Below, piece after piece: positions 43,884 to 52,919 of a stretch of 64,000 nucleotides of DNA. Under the pieces are notes generated by a model. The model ran no database searches, was not told the DNA's origin, and saw only the letters and a program-made list of their open reading frames with translations. Where the stretch lies: the NCBI GenBank assembly GCA_947628225.1, contig CANQYY010000001.1, positions 248,001 through 312,000 of the forward strand. The letters are read 5' to 3'. The translations under genes were made by a program, and so were the position numbers. Each line of letters opens with the position of its first letter. Position 1 is the first letter of the stretch. Source of the stretch: an uncultured Lachnospiraceae bacterium. Lineage in GTDB: Bacteria; Bacillota; Clostridia; Lachnospirales; Lachnospiraceae.

Positions 43884-45029
43884 CTATTTATCCAGCTTAA
43901 TCCAGTCATACCTGTCCAAATACCGTTCTACACATTCCCACACCACGATATCCGGTTTATACTTCTCCACATCCCGCAGACTAAAGCTCCACACCCCTAT
44001 TGTCCTGACCTCCGCAAAATATTTCTTTGCAATTTCCGGCATTAAATCACTAAATGAATCTCCGATAATGAGGAGTTTTTTCCCGGACTTTATGCCTTTC
44101 TTTACAGAGGATGGTTTCAGGGCATATTTTATATCATCCTGGTAGGTATCTGTCATTTTGCACAGCTTCGCCAAATCACCCGCATAATTTTTCTTCTCAA
44201 TCTCAAACTCCACCTTCGCGAGAGAATCAAAGCTGCCGTCTATCTTTTCCTTTAACGCCTGCACTCCGATAAACACGCCAATCTGGTTCCAGTGTGTATC
44301 GGTCTTATAATAGGTCTGGTATGCCGCCTTCGCAGCTACTAACTCCTGCTTTGGATAAACCACCTTCAGCTTTGAATATTTCTGCAGATAACCGGCAAAA
44401 ATATCCATCCTTGTTTTTTCTGATTTGCGTTTCACATTATCCGGCATATATTCCGCATACACGCTCTCTTTATTCGGAAGCATCAAAAGAATCATCTGAG
44501 CCCCTTTACTCTTTAAAACGGCTTTTTCCCGCTCCAGCTTTTTCATAATGCTTTTCATCTTTTCTTTCGTATAATGATTCGTTCCCTTGTAGTCGGAAAT
44601 GGAATCGCCGTCATCTGCCGCCTTATAAAAAAGCCAGTTATCCTTACCAAGCAGTACTGTTTTTGATTCGATATATGTATTTCCTGATACCGCAGAGGAA
44701 ATTTCCGAATTTATCTTTGCCCCCTCCGCCTTGCCGCTCAAGCCGTCCGTAAAACGATTCACCGCTTTGTCAACCGTATCCAGGAAATTTTCCTGCTTCT
44801 CCTCTTTGGCGGCAGCTTCTTTGCCCTCCTGACTCTGCTTCATAAGCTCTTTTTCTTTTTCATGGTACTCCGCAATGGTATTCTTCTCCGCCCGGGCGCC
44901 AGCCTCCGCCGCCCCCTCCTGCTTAACGGGTTCCACCATGACCATCCGAAAGAGCGTTGATACGGAAATCCCGCATATGACCAGACAAAAAATAACTGCG
45001 ATAATTTTTTCTTTCATTGCAATTTTCAT
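43884..45029 (-). CDS. AlgX/AlgJ-like SGNH acyltransferase, copy 1
   Basis: About 381 residues. The ATG at 45027-45029 is 7 nt after the MBOAT stop with a weak GAGAAAGAG site; the ATG at 45017 is an alternative. One membrane helix, an acidic/Lys coiled-coil spacer (about 35-85), then GKDNWLFYKAADDGD, LMLPNKESVYAEYMPDN, YYKTDTHWNQIGVFIG and the Ser motif LLIIGDSFSDLMPEI. Same family as the 291-residue neighbour. It directly follows the first MBOAT gene, as AlgJ/AlgX follow AlgI. Confidence 0.87.
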   Translation of the reverse strand: MKIAMKEKIIAVIFCLVICGISVSTLFRMVMVEPVKQEGAAEAGARAEKNTIAEYHEKEKELMKQSQEGKEAAAKEEKQENFLDTVDKAVNRFTDGLSGKAEGAKINSEISSAVSGNTYIESKTVLLGKDNWLFYKAADDGDSISDYKGTNHYTKEKMKSIMKKLEREKAVLKSKGAQMILLMLPNKESVYAEYMPDNVKRKSEKTRMDIFAGYLQKYSKLKVVYPKQELVAAKAAYQTYYKTDTHWNQIGVFIGVQALKEKIDGSFDSLAKVEFEIEKKNYAGDLAKLCKMTDTYQDDIKYALKPSSVKKGIKSGKKLLIIGDSFSDLMPEIAKKYFAEVRTIGVWSFSLRDVEKYKPDIVVWECVERYLDRYDWIKLDK

Positions 45030-45036
45030 CTCTTTC

Positions 45037-46440
45037 TCAAAAGTTAAAATAAATAAACGGATTATAGGCATTGCTAAAAATAAACAGAATGGAGAGCAAA
45101 AAAATCCCGACGGCAGATACCGTATAGATACTGTCCCATATTACTGTCCTTTCAAAATGGCGGTTGAGATTTTTAATGACTGGAAAACAGCCGATAATCC
45201 CTGCGATATAGTAAATGCCATACTGCTTTATGTACTGGACGGTTCCCGCATCCCAAAGCCCATTATTTCCGGTTCCAAACATCGCCTTTATATAGGTAAT
45301 TGCCCCTCTCATGCTGTCAGAGCGGAAGATCACCCAGCCAATTACAACAAAAAACAATGTATAGAGATGTCCCAGACCGCCCATTTTTTTATGAATGCCA
45401 GTCAGTTTTTCCAATGTCAGCAGAATAAAATACATCAGCCCCCAAACCAGAAAGGTCCAGTTTGCCCCATGCCAGATTCCGGTAAGAAGCCAGACAACAA
45501 ACAAATTAAAGACCAGACGTCCTCTGCTTTCTACACGGCTTCCGCCCAGGGGTATATAAATATAATCGCGGAACCAGGTCTGCAATGAAATATGCCATCG
45601 CCGCCAAAATTCTGAAATGCTGGATGAAATGTAAGGATATTTAAAATTCTCTTCAAACTCAAATCCAAACATCTTACCAAGCCCGATTGCCATATCCGAA
45701 TACCCGGCAAAGTCAAAAAATATCTGCAAAGTATAGGAAAATGCTCCCAGCCATAAAAAGGCAGCGGAATTTACCGTACCGTTTTCTGCAAAAGCGGCGT
45801 CTGCCACAATCGCAAACTGGTTTGCCAAAAGCACCTTTTTACCAAGTCCGATAATAAATCTTGTTACCCCTTCCGAAAACCCCTTCCAGGTTTCTTTTCT
45901 GTCCCTTATCTGCTCTGCCGCTGTTTCATACCGCACGATGGGCCCGGCAATTAACTGCGGGAACAATGTGATATACAGTCCCACATTCAGAAAATTTTTC
46001 TGAACCTCCCCTCTCTCCCGGTAGACATCCGCCACATAGGAGATCGCCTGAAAGGTAAAAAAGGAAATGCCGATTGGCAGGACTGCTTTTACATCCGGAA
46101 TGTCTGTTCCCAGCAAATTATTGATATTCTCAATGAGAAAGCCCAAATATTTAAAATATCCCAGAATACCAACATCTGCTGCAATCATAAGAAACAGGAT
46201 AAGACGTGATTTAATCCTGCTCTCACGAAATAAATCTACCAAAATACCCAAAACATAATGAATCAGTATGACCGCCAGCATCAAAAATATATAGATTCTC
46301 TCCCCATATGCGTAAAAAAGGAGGCTGGCAAAAAAAAGAAATATATTTTTGGCTGTTCTCCAGCGCACAAATATTCCATAATATAAAATTGTCACAAGCG
46401 GCAAAAAGATAAACAGAAATATTTCACTGGGAAACAGCAT
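45037..46440 (-). CDS. MBOAT family O-acyltransferase (AlgI-like), copy 1
   Basis: 467 residues with about ten membrane helices, ATG after GAGGAGAGGAG. EFWRRWHISLQTWFRDYIYI, PLGGSRVESRG and LLTGIWHGANWTFLVWG carry the MBOAT signature and catalytic His. First gene of the operon, directly after a consensus promoter with the shared palindrome. Together with copy 2 it suggests either two acyl positions or two target polymers. Confidence 0.94.
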   Translation of the reverse strand: MLFPSEIFLFIFLPLVTILYYGIFVRWRTAKNIFLFFASLLFYAYGERIYIFLMLAVILIHYVLGILVDLFRESRIKSRLILFLMIAADVGILGYFKYLGFLIENINNLLGTDIPDVKAVLPIGISFFTFQAISYVADVYRERGEVQKNFLNVGLYITLFPQLIAGPIVRYETAAEQIRDRKETWKGFSEGVTRFIIGLGKKVLLANQFAIVADAAFAENGTVNSAAFLWLGAFSYTLQIFFDFAGYSDMAIGLGKMFGFEFEENFKYPYISSSISEFWRRWHISLQTWFRDYIYIPLGGSRVESRGRLVFNLFVVWLLTGIWHGANWTFLVWGLMYFILLTLEKLTGIHKKMGGLGHLYTLFFVVIGWVIFRSDSMRGAITYIKAMFGTGNNGLWDAGTVQYIKQYGIYYIAGIIGCFPVIKNLNRHFERTVIWDSIYTVSAVGIFLLSILFIFSNAYNPFIYFNF

Positions 46441-46472
46441 GCTTTTTCTCCTCTCCTCAAACTGACTTTTTT

Positions 46473-46501
46473 ATTATACTCAATTTTTTGAATATAGTCA
46501 A
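46473..46501 (-). promoter_or_regulatory. Promoter of the MBOAT operon
   Basis: On the minus strand, -35 TTGACT (46496-46501) and -10 TATAAT (46473-46478) with a 17-bp spacer, about 30 bp before the first start codon. Confidence 0.85.
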
Positions 46502-46507
46502 TATATT
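46491..46507. promoter_or_regulatory. 17-bp palindromic operator candidate, copy 2
   Basis: Identical to 34271-34287: perfect 6-bp arms AATATA/TATATT around TTGAC, the -35 box. The exact identity is 18 bp long and then ends on both sides. Confidence 0.7.
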
Positions 46508-46593
46508 AATCGCCCGCGCTCAAAAAAAAACGCACAGAATTTCTTCTATGCGTTCAATCCGGCAATCCCTGTTTCTACTGTCGTTGCTGCCTC

Positions 46594-46752
46594 CTAAGAC
46601 CTTGGGCTGTCTTTGCTGTATTCAATTTTATAATAGTCCAGCAGGCTTTTCATATTATCCTGCATAAGCAGGCACTCTTTGAACATGATCAGCCTTCCTG
46701 TCCGTCCATTTCCGTCATAGAATGGATGGATTTTTTCGTATGCCGCATGATA
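46594..46752 (-). pseudogene. Fic family remnant
   Basis: Reading on the minus strand from 46752, the frame gives YHAAYEKIHPFYDGNGRTGR, followed by LIMFKECLLM and a stop at 46594. The core HPFxDGNGR is the Fic active-site motif, which AMPylates or otherwise modifies proteins. A stop codon (46753-46755) cuts the frame just upstream and nothing recognisable as the N-terminal part is found. About 52 codons remain, so it is a degraded gene at the edge of the accessory region. Confidence 0.8.
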
Positions 46753-46864
46753 TCAAACTTCTGCTTTACTCTCAATTACTGATAGGAAAAAGTTTTGCAG
46801 CCATTTATTGTATTAAATGGGGATAGGAGGAGCCGTTCAGAAATTTGCCGCTAAGGAGGAACAC

Positions 46865-46906
46865 AAAAAAAGGACAGCGTAAACTGCCCTTATGTTTACG
46901 CTGCCC
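46865..46906 (-). terminator. Terminator of ssrA
   Basis: GGGCAGCGTAAAC and GTTTACGCTGTCC form a 13-bp stem with one G-U pair and a 9-base loop, followed on the minus strand by seven T. Confidence 0.93.
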
Positions 46907-46930
46907 TTAGTTCGTCTTGATGCGGTCAAG

Positions 46931-47272
46931 TGGACCTGGCGGGAGTCGAACCCGCGTCCAAACCGGAATCCCACGTTCTTCTACTATCATAGTCAGTTCT
47001 TCAATCTTCCTTTATCCGGGTGGGAACTGACACCCCGGGGACTCAGTAGCTTCATGGTTCTCTTAACCGCGCAAAGCTTAACGGTTAAGGTTCCCTACAA
47101 AGGATGATACCGGACAAAAGCTGTAGGACACTTATGCACGGCAGCCGCCTATATTAGGCAGCGTAAGCTAATTTATTATCAGCGTTTAATTTTAAATCTG
47201 TGTTTTAACGTGGTCACAGTCCACGGATAGCTTCACCGTCTTCAGCCGGCCTGTCGAAACCAGTACAAGCCC
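46931..47272 (-). ncRNA. ssrA: Transfer-messenger RNA (tmRNA)
   Basis: 342 nt. The 5' end GGGCTTG pairs with CAGGTCC at the 3' end; CTGGTTTCGACAGG and the T arm GCGGGTTCGACTCCCGC are diagnostic. The resume stretch reads TTAAAC and then codons for ADNKLAYAA followed by TAA, so the degradation tag is ADNKLAYAA after the charged Ala. CCA is not encoded. With SmpB it rescues stalled ribosomes. The 3' end faces the accessory region, a common integration target. Confidence 0.96.
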
Positions 47273-47303
47273 GTACTGTATGGTTAAATCTTTCCTCATT
47301 TTG

Positions 47304-47332
47304 ATAATATCAAACCCGGAGGCTTCTGTCAA
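47304..47332 (-). promoter_or_regulatory. Promoter of ssrA
   Basis: On the minus strand, perfect -35 TTGACA (47327-47332) and -10 TATTAT (47304-47309), 17-bp spacer, giving a leader of about 25 nt before mature tmRNA. The -35 box lies in the apex of the fucO terminator hairpin. Confidence 0.88.
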
Positions 47333-47341
47333 GCCTCCGGG
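47315..47341 (-). terminator. Terminator-like hairpin after the FucO-like gene
   Basis: CCCGGAGGCTT and AAGCCTCCGGG form a perfect 11-bp stem with a five-base loop. Only a short T stretch follows, so termination may be partial. It overlaps the ssrA promoter. Confidence 0.75.
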
Positions 47342-47354
47342 AACTGCAGTTCTT

Positions 47355-48506
47355 TTATTCCATTAAACTTTCATATAGGGCAGTGATGTCTTCCACGCTG
47401 GTTTCTTTCGGATTGCCCGGACGGCACGCGTCATCATAGGCGGACTGTGCCAAAAATGGAATATCTTCTTTCTTTACAATTTCTTTTAAATTCTTCGGGA
47501 TTCCTACATCCTCTGATAGTTTTCTGACCGCATCCACTGCCGCCTTGCGGTACTGCTCCTGCGTCATGTTTTCCGTGCCTTCTACCCCCATTGCTTGGGC
47601 GATATATTTATATTTATCCCCGGTCGCCTCTGCATTGTATTCCATTACGGTAGGCAGGATAATGGCATTCGCCACTCCGTGGGGAGTATCATACAAAGCT
47701 CCCAGCGGATGTGCCATGGAGTGGACAATTCCCAGCCCTACATTGGAAAAGCCCATGCCTGCCACATATTGTCCCAGCGCCATATCCTCTCTGCCTTCCG
47801 GTGTGTTTTCCACGGCGCCCCGGAGAGAACGGGCAATAATCTCAATCGCTTTCAGATGAAACATATCCGAAAGCTCCCAGGCTCCCGCCGTAATGTAGCC
47901 TTCAATGGCATGCGTCAGGGCGTCCATTCCTGTGGCAGCGGTCAATCCCTTTGGCATGGAAGCCATCATATCCGGGTCTACAAATGCCGCTACCGGAATA
48001 TCCTTCGGGTCTACACATACCATCTTGCGGTTTTTCTCTACATCAGTAATAACGTAATTGATTGTGACCTCGGCTGCTGTCCCCGCTGTTGTCGGGACGG
48101 CAAAAATCGGTATGGACTTATTCTTTGTCGGCGCCGCTCCCTCCAGACTTCTCACATCTGCAAAATCCGGATTCTTAATAATGATTCCGATAGCTTTTGC
48201 GGTATCCATGGAGGAACCGCCTCCAATGGCAATAATGTAATCGGCGCCTGATTTTTTGTACGCCTCAACACCGCTCTGCACATTCTGGATCGTCGGGTTT
48301 GGTTTAATATCCGAGTATACTTCATAGAGTAATCCGGCATTTTCCAATACATCCAGCACCTTTTTGGTAACCCCGAACTGAATCAGATCCGGGTCAGAAC
48401 AAACAAATGCCTTTTGAAAGTTCCTTCCCTTTGCCTCTGCGGCAATCTCCTGAATCGCTCCGGCTCCATGATACGATGTTTCGTTTAACACAAATCTGTT
48501 CGGCAT
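47355..48506 (-). CDS. fucO: Iron-containing alcohol dehydrogenase, lactaldehyde reductase (FucO) type
   Basis: 383 residues, ATG after AGGAGGGAG. It closely matches the FucO pattern throughout: NRFVLNETSYHGAGAI, IGGGSSMDTAKAIGI, NADH-binding PTTAGTAAEVTINYVITD, VCVDPKDIPVAAFVD and metal ligands in GMDALTHAIEGY, HSMAHPLGA and YDTPHGVANA. FucO reduces L-lactaldehyde to 1,2-propanediol in fucose and rhamnose fermentation. No fuc or rha genes are nearby, so the physiological aldehyde is uncertain. It lies between smpB and ssrA. Confidence 0.93.
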   Translation of the reverse strand: MPNRFVLNETSYHGAGAIQEIAAEAKGRNFQKAFVCSDPDLIQFGVTKKVLDVLENAGLLYEVYSDIKPNPTIQNVQSGVEAYKKSGADYIIAIGGGSSMDTAKAIGIIIKNPDFADVRSLEGAAPTKNKSIPIFAVPTTAGTAAEVTINYVITDVEKNRKMVCVDPKDIPVAAFVDPDMMASMPKGLTAATGMDALTHAIEGYITAGAWELSDMFHLKAIEIIARSLRGAVENTPEGREDMALGQYVAGMGFSNVGLGIVHSMAHPLGALYDTPHGVANAIILPTVMEYNAEATGDKYKYIAQAMGVEGTENMTQEQYRKAAVDAVRKLSEDVGIPKNLKEIVKKEDIPFLAQSAYDDACRPGNPKETSVEDITALYESLME

Positions 48507-48573
48507 AATATCTCTCCCTCCTGAATTTTATTACTGTTATCATAACCCAAAAATAAAAGGCTGTAAATATCTG

Positions 48574-49041
48574 CTATAAATTTTTTACTTTAAATTCTCT
48601 TTCTGCCGCTCTCCTCTGATCTTTTTTGGCAATATCCTGCCGTTTATCATAGAGTTTTTTCCCCTTTGCCAGTGCAATTTCCACCTTTATGCGGCTTCCC
48701 TTAAAGTATACGCTCAGAGGCACTAACGTATAGCCCTTCTCATTCATTTTCCCTATCAGTCTGCGGATCTCATGCTTGTGCATTAAAAGTTTCCGGACGC
48801 GCAGGGGATCCTTGTTGAAAATATTCCCCTTTTCATAAGGACTGATGTGCATGCCATAAAGCTGAACCTCATTATTTTTGTCAATGCGGATAAAGGCTTC
48901 CTTTATACTGCAATGTCCCTGACGGACAGATTTTACCTCCGTCCCAACCAGTTCAATACCCGCCTCATATTTTTCTTCAATAAAATAATCATGTCTTGCC
49001 TTCTTATTATTGGCAATCTGTTTTATCGATTCCTTACCCAT
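48574..49041 (-). CDS. smpB: SsrA-binding protein SmpB
   Basis: 155 residues; the ATG at 49039-49041 follows TTGGAGG and gives [20 protein letters not shown]. Signature text [17 protein letters not shown] and [16 protein letters not shown]. It delivers tmRNA to stalled ribosomes. It starts 1 nt after the rnr stop. ssrA is downstream, with the FucO-like gene between. Confidence 0.98.
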   Translation of the reverse strand: MGKESIKQIANNKKARHDYFIEEKYEAGIELVGTEVKSVRQGHCSIKEAFIRIDKNNEVQLYGMHISPYEKGNIFNKDPLRVRKLLMHKHEIRRLIGKMNEKGYTLVPLSVYFKGSRIKVEIALAKGKKLYDKRQDIAKKDQRRAAEREFKVKNL

Positions 49042-49042
49042 T

Positions 49043-51187
49043 CTAATCCTCCAACCTCTGCAGCATTTCAAAATCAATCGTTTTTGATAATGGATTTACT
49101 CCCGACACTTTTACCTTTACCTTCTGCCCCATCCGATATTCCTGTCCGCTGTAATGTCCCAGTACCCGGTATTTTTCCTCTTCAAATTCATAGTAATCAT
49201 CCCTCATATCAGACAGCCGTACCATTCCCTCTACCGTATTGGGGAGCTCTACATAAATTCCCCAGGAAGTAACGCCGCTCACAATCCCCTCAAAGGATTC
49301 TCCGATATAATCCTGCATGTATTCCGCCTTTTTCATCTTTTCGACCTCCCGTTCGGCCTCATCGGCGCGACGCTCTAAATCGCTGGAGGATTTGGCAACC
49401 TCCGGCAGGATTGCCGCATAGTGCTGCAGACGCCCCTCCCGGATTCCCCGGTGGATATTTTCTTTTATAATCCGATGAATCTGTAAATCCGGATAACGCC
49501 GTATCGGCGAAGTAAAATGACAATAATATCTGGATGCCAATCCGAAGTGCCCTTCATTTACCGTAGAATATCCGGCGCGCTTCATGGCTCGCAGGATGAG
49601 CCGGCTCAAAAATGCCTCCTCCTGGCTGCCTTCTATCTGTTCTATCAATTTCTGGATTTCCTTCGGATGAACCTCCTCCCTGCCTACCTTCATATGGTAT
49701 CCGAAGCCCGCTGTCATTTTTGCCAGCTTTTGTACTTTTTCCAAATCAGGATATTCATGGGTGCGGTAAATAAAAGGAAGGTCCAGCCAGAAATATTCCT
49801 CTGCCACTACCTTATTGGCTGCCAGCATAAATTCCTCAATTATATTGGTTGCCACATTCCTTTCATAGGGAGCGATATCCACCGGATGGCCGTTATGATC
49901 CAGCTTTATTTTACACTCGGGAAAATCAAAATTAATCGACCCCTGTTTTTTTCTTTCCCTCCGCAAAATACCAGCCAGCTCCTTCATCGTTTCAAACATC
50001 GGTATCAGCTTCCGGTACCGCAGGCGGGTCTGCTCGTTATGGCAGGTCAAAATGTCATTGACGTCGGAATAATTCATCCGCTCTGTTACCTGTATCAGGG
50101 TTTCCTCTATCCGGTGCTGGATAATCTTTCCCCCGGCGTCAAACTGCATGATACAGCTCAGGGCAAACCGATCCTCCCCGGCATTTAACGAGCAGATTCC
50201 ATTGGACAGCTTATGGGGCAGCATGGGAATGACCCGGTCTGTCAGATATACACTGGTTCCTCTCTTCCTTGCTTCCCTGTCTAAAGGGGAATTTTCTGTC
50301 ACATAATGAGATACGTCCGCAATATGGACACCCAGCTCATAAGTGCCGTCTTCCTTTTTTTCAATCGTGATTGCATCGTCTAAATCCTTGGCATCCTCCC
50401 CATCTATTGTTACGGTATCCAGACTGCGCAGATCTGTCCGGGCTCCGATTTCTGAAAAATCAATGCGGCTCCCTATTCCGGAAATCTGCCGTAAAACCTC
50501 TTCCGGAAATTCTTCCGGCAAATCAAAACTTTTTATTACGGAGAGAACATCCACTCCCGGGTCGTTCACATGACCCAGAATCTGGATTATCTGCCCTTTT
50601 GGATTTTTTGTTTCGCTGCCATAGTCTAAAAGTTCTACCACGACTTTATGCCCTTCTACGGCATCTAATGTATTCTCCGGCGGAATATAAATATCCTTTG
50701 TAAATTTATCCCGATCGGGAATCACAAAGGTTACCTTCCGGTTTCTGGTAAAGGTGCCTACCAGCCTTTGGCAGCTCCTCTCCAAAATATTCAGGATCTC
50801 TCCCTCTTTATGTCCCTTTCGTTTGCTTCCATCGCCGGTCAGGCGGATTTGCACGGTATCCCCGTCAAAAGCATTTTTGCAGCAATTTTCCGGGATAAAA
50901 ATATCCTCCTTCTCTTCTTCCAGCCGGACGAAGCCAAAGCCTCTCCTGGTTGCCATAAAAATCCCTGTCCGGATCTTTTCTCTGGCGAGCCGGATAAGCC
51001 CTCTCCTGTCAATCTCGATTTTGCCCTGTAAGATCAGGGAATCCAGTACCTCATGGAATTGCCCGCGCTCCTTTTTGGGAACAGAAAATAAAACCGCCAT
51101 TTCCTTTATTTTCATCGGCCGATAGGTCTTTTCCTCTACAAAGGCAAGTATTTTTTCTTCTTTTTGCTTCTTTTCTTCACTCAGCAT
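49043..51187 (-). CDS. rnr: Ribonuclease R
   Basis: 714 residues, ATG after AAAGGAAAA. A winged-helix N-terminus, two cold-shock-like domains, the RNB catalytic core (about 250-570: [18 protein letters not shown] with the metal Asp cluster; [17 protein letters not shown]) and a C-terminal S1 domain ([20 protein letters not shown]). A 3'-5' hydrolytic exonuclease of structured RNA, which also degrades messages released by trans-translation, consistent with smpB downstream. Confidence 0.97.
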   Translation of the reverse strand: MLSEEKKQKEEKILAFVEEKTYRPMKIKEMAVLFSVPKKERGQFHEVLDSLILQGKIEIDRRGLIRLAREKIRTGIFMATRRGFGFVRLEEEKEDIFIPENCCKNAFDGDTVQIRLTGDGSKRKGHKEGEILNILERSCQRLVGTFTRNRKVTFVIPDRDKFTKDIYIPPENTLDAVEGHKVVVELLDYGSETKNPKGQIIQILGHVNDPGVDVLSVIKSFDLPEEFPEEVLRQISGIGSRIDFSEIGARTDLRSLDTVTIDGEDAKDLDDAITIEKKEDGTYELGVHIADVSHYVTENSPLDREARKRGTSVYLTDRVIPMLPHKLSNGICSLNAGEDRFALSCIMQFDAGGKIIQHRIEETLIQVTERMNYSDVNDILTCHNEQTRLRYRKLIPMFETMKELAGILRRERKKQGSINFDFPECKIKLDHNGHPVDIAPYERNVATNIIEEFMLAANKVVAEEYFWLDLPFIYRTHEYPDLEKVQKLAKMTAGFGYHMKVGREEVHPKEIQKLIEQIEGSQEEAFLSRLILRAMKRAGYSTVNEGHFGLASRYYCHFTSPIRRYPDLQIHRIIKENIHRGIREGRLQHYAAILPEVAKSSSDLERRADEAEREVEKMKKAEYMQDYIGESFEGIVSGVTSWGIYVELPNTVEGMVRLSDMRDDYYEFEEEKYRVLGHYSGQEYRMGQKVKVKVSGVNPLSKTIDFEMLQRLED

Positions 51188-51243
51188 ATCTGTTTTCCTT
51201 TTCCCTTCCCGCTATGTTCAGCTGCAAAATACCCTATAGCCGG

Positions 51244-51274
51244 AAAAAGCACCCCTTGATATGTGAAGGAGTGC
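51244..51274 (-). terminator. Terminator after secG
   Basis: GCACTCCTT and AAGGGGTGC form a 9-bp stem with one G-U pair and an 8-base loop, followed on the minus strand by TTTTT. It separates secG from rnr. Confidence 0.82.
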
Positions 51275-51298
51275 TCTCAATCTCTTTTTATTATTCAA

Positions 51299-51547
51299 TC
51301 AACCAAGCCAGTCAGTACAAAGAATAAGGGAAAGAATGATGAACAAGGCTGACAAAACGCTGGTGATCTTAACCATCACACCTTCTGATGAGCGACCTTT
51401 GTTCTTTGTCCAATAGGAATCCGCAGCGCCGGTAACAGCGCCCAGACCGGACGTTTTTCCCTCCTGCATCAATACTATAATAACAAGCGCGATGCATATT
51501 ATGATATAGGCAATAGTAACGATTGTCTTTAAAACGGTATTTGTCAT
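51299..51547 (-). CDS. secG: Preprotein translocase subunit SecG
   Basis: 82 residues with two membrane helices (about 5-25 and 57-78). Family text ALVIIVLMQEGKTSGLGAVTG. Stabilises the SecYE channel. Its AGGAGG site overlaps the ftsZ stop codon, which lies 5 nt upstream, so it is probably read on the ftsZ transcript. Confidence 0.95.
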   Translation of the reverse strand: MTNTVLKTIVTIAYIIICIALVIIVLMQEGKTSGLGAVTGAADSYWTKNKGRSSEGVMVKITSVLSALFIILSLILCTDWLG

Positions 51548-51552
51548 GCTGC

Positions 51553-52812
51553 TTAACCCTCCTGTTTCTTATTTTGGATAAAAGTAGGAATTTTTATTCC
51601 TTCCATTCCCTGCTTTTCATTGGCGGCAGCCTTTGCTGCGCTCCGGTGTGAAATCACCGGCATTTCTTCTTCCGGCCGGGAAGCTCCTCCCATTGGCTTT
51701 GCAGCCTGTACACTGGACACCGGACTCTTTGGCTGGCTGTTAAAATTATCTAAAAAGCTCAGTCCGCTGCGCTGTGGCGCGCCCTGCGAACCGCTTAAAA
51801 AACTCGGTTTCCCGGTTCCGAATTTAGCATGGAAGCCATTATTTATACCGGGCATCTGACCGCCCTCTAAGCCGGTGGCAATAACGGTAATGGTAACAGA
51901 ATCCGAACTGGTTTCATCATACATAGCGCCAAAAATGATCGTAGCTTCCTCGCCGGCCAGCTCCTGTACATAAGAAGCAGCCTCGTTTGCCTCAATAAGA
52001 CTTACTTCGCCGGATATATTAATAATAACATGGGTGGCGCCGTCAATCGTCGTTTCCAGCAACGGACTGGTAATCGCCTGTTTTACTGCCTCAACGCACT
52101 TATCATCGCCCTTTCCGACGCCAATGCCGATATGGGCGATACCCTTGTCCTTCATTACGGTAACAACATCGGCAAAGTCAAGATTAATCAGCGCCGGTGT
52201 GTTGATCAGGTCCGTGATACCCTGAACACCCTGCTGCAGCACCTCGTCTGCCTTGCGCAATGCCTCCGGCATTGTGGTTCTCCTGTCGCAAATCGCCAAT
52301 AATTTATCATTGGGAATCACGATCAGGGTGTCTACGCTGTCTTTTAATTTATCAATACCGCCAATGGCGTTCTGCATACGATTTTTGCCTTCAAAGCTGA
52401 ACGGTTTCGTCACAATGCCTACCGTCAGTTTTCCCATATCTTTTGCAATCTGTGCCACAACGGGGGCAGCGCCGGTTCCGGTTCCACCGCCCATGCCGCA
52501 GGTAACAAATACCATATCGGCATCTTTTACTGCCTCAGCTAACTCTTCGCGGCTTTCTTCCGCCGCTTTTTCTCCGATTTCCGGTTTCGCACCTGCTCCT
52601 AATCCCTTCGTAAGTTTTTCGCCAATCTGCATACAAACAGGCGCTTTACAACGCTGCAAAACCTGTTTATCCGTGTTGATACAAATAAACTCAACACCTT
52701 TAATCCCCTCATCTATCATCCGATTAACAGCATTGTTCCCGGCTCCGCCAACTCCAATTACAAGTAAATTCGCAGCCGCATTCTCTGCCTCGCTTGTCAT
52801 AATTTCTAACAC
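51553..52812 (-). CDS. ftsZ: Cell division protein FtsZ
   Basis: 419 residues. The GTG at 52810-52812 follows GAAGGAGG and gives the normal N-terminus. Tubulin signature [16 protein letters not shown]7 loop NLDFADV and the C-terminal partner-binding peptide [11 protein letters not shown]. It forms the septal ring with FtsA and ZapA. A Gly/Ser/Pro-rich linker (about 315-395) is of ordinary length. It has its own promoter in the 107-bp gap after ftsQ. Confidence 0.98.
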   Translation of the reverse strand: MLEIMTSEAENAAANLLVIGVGGAGNNAVNRMIDEGIKGVEFICINTDKQVLQRCKAPVCMQIGEKLTKGLGAGAKPEIGEKAAEESREELAEAVKDADMVFVTCGMGGGTGTGAAPVVAQIAKDMGKLTVGIVTKPFSFEGKNRMQNAIGGIDKLKDSVDTLIVIPNDKLLAICDRRTTMPEALRKADEVLQQGVQGITDLINTPALINLDFADVVTVMKDKGIAHIGIGVGKGDDKCVEAVKQAITSPLLETTIDGATHVIINISGEVSLIEANEAASYVQELAGEEATIIFGAMYDETSSDSVTITVIATGLEGGQMPGINNGFHAKFGTGKPSFLSGSQGAPQRSGLSFLDNFNSQPKSPVSSVQAAKPMGGASRPEEEMPVISHRSAAKAAANEKQGMEGIKIPTFIQNKKQEG

Positions 52813-52867
52813 TACAGTTCCTCCTTCTATATGAATAGAAATCAATGCACAAAGTCATATATATTAT

Positions 52868-52896
52868 ATAATACTTTTTTTTGCATAAATAATCAA
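52868..52896 (-). promoter_or_regulatory. Promoter of ftsZ
   Basis: On the minus strand, -35 TTGATT (52891-52896) and -10 TATTAT (52868-52873), 17-bp spacer, in an A/T-rich stretch about 55 bp before the start. Confidence 0.7.
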
Positions 52897-52919
52897 GTGG
52901 AAATTTGTAATTTCAATAA

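Noticed and set aside
47595..48251. Plus-strand 218-codon frame
   Set aside because: Shadow of the FucO-like dehydrogenase.
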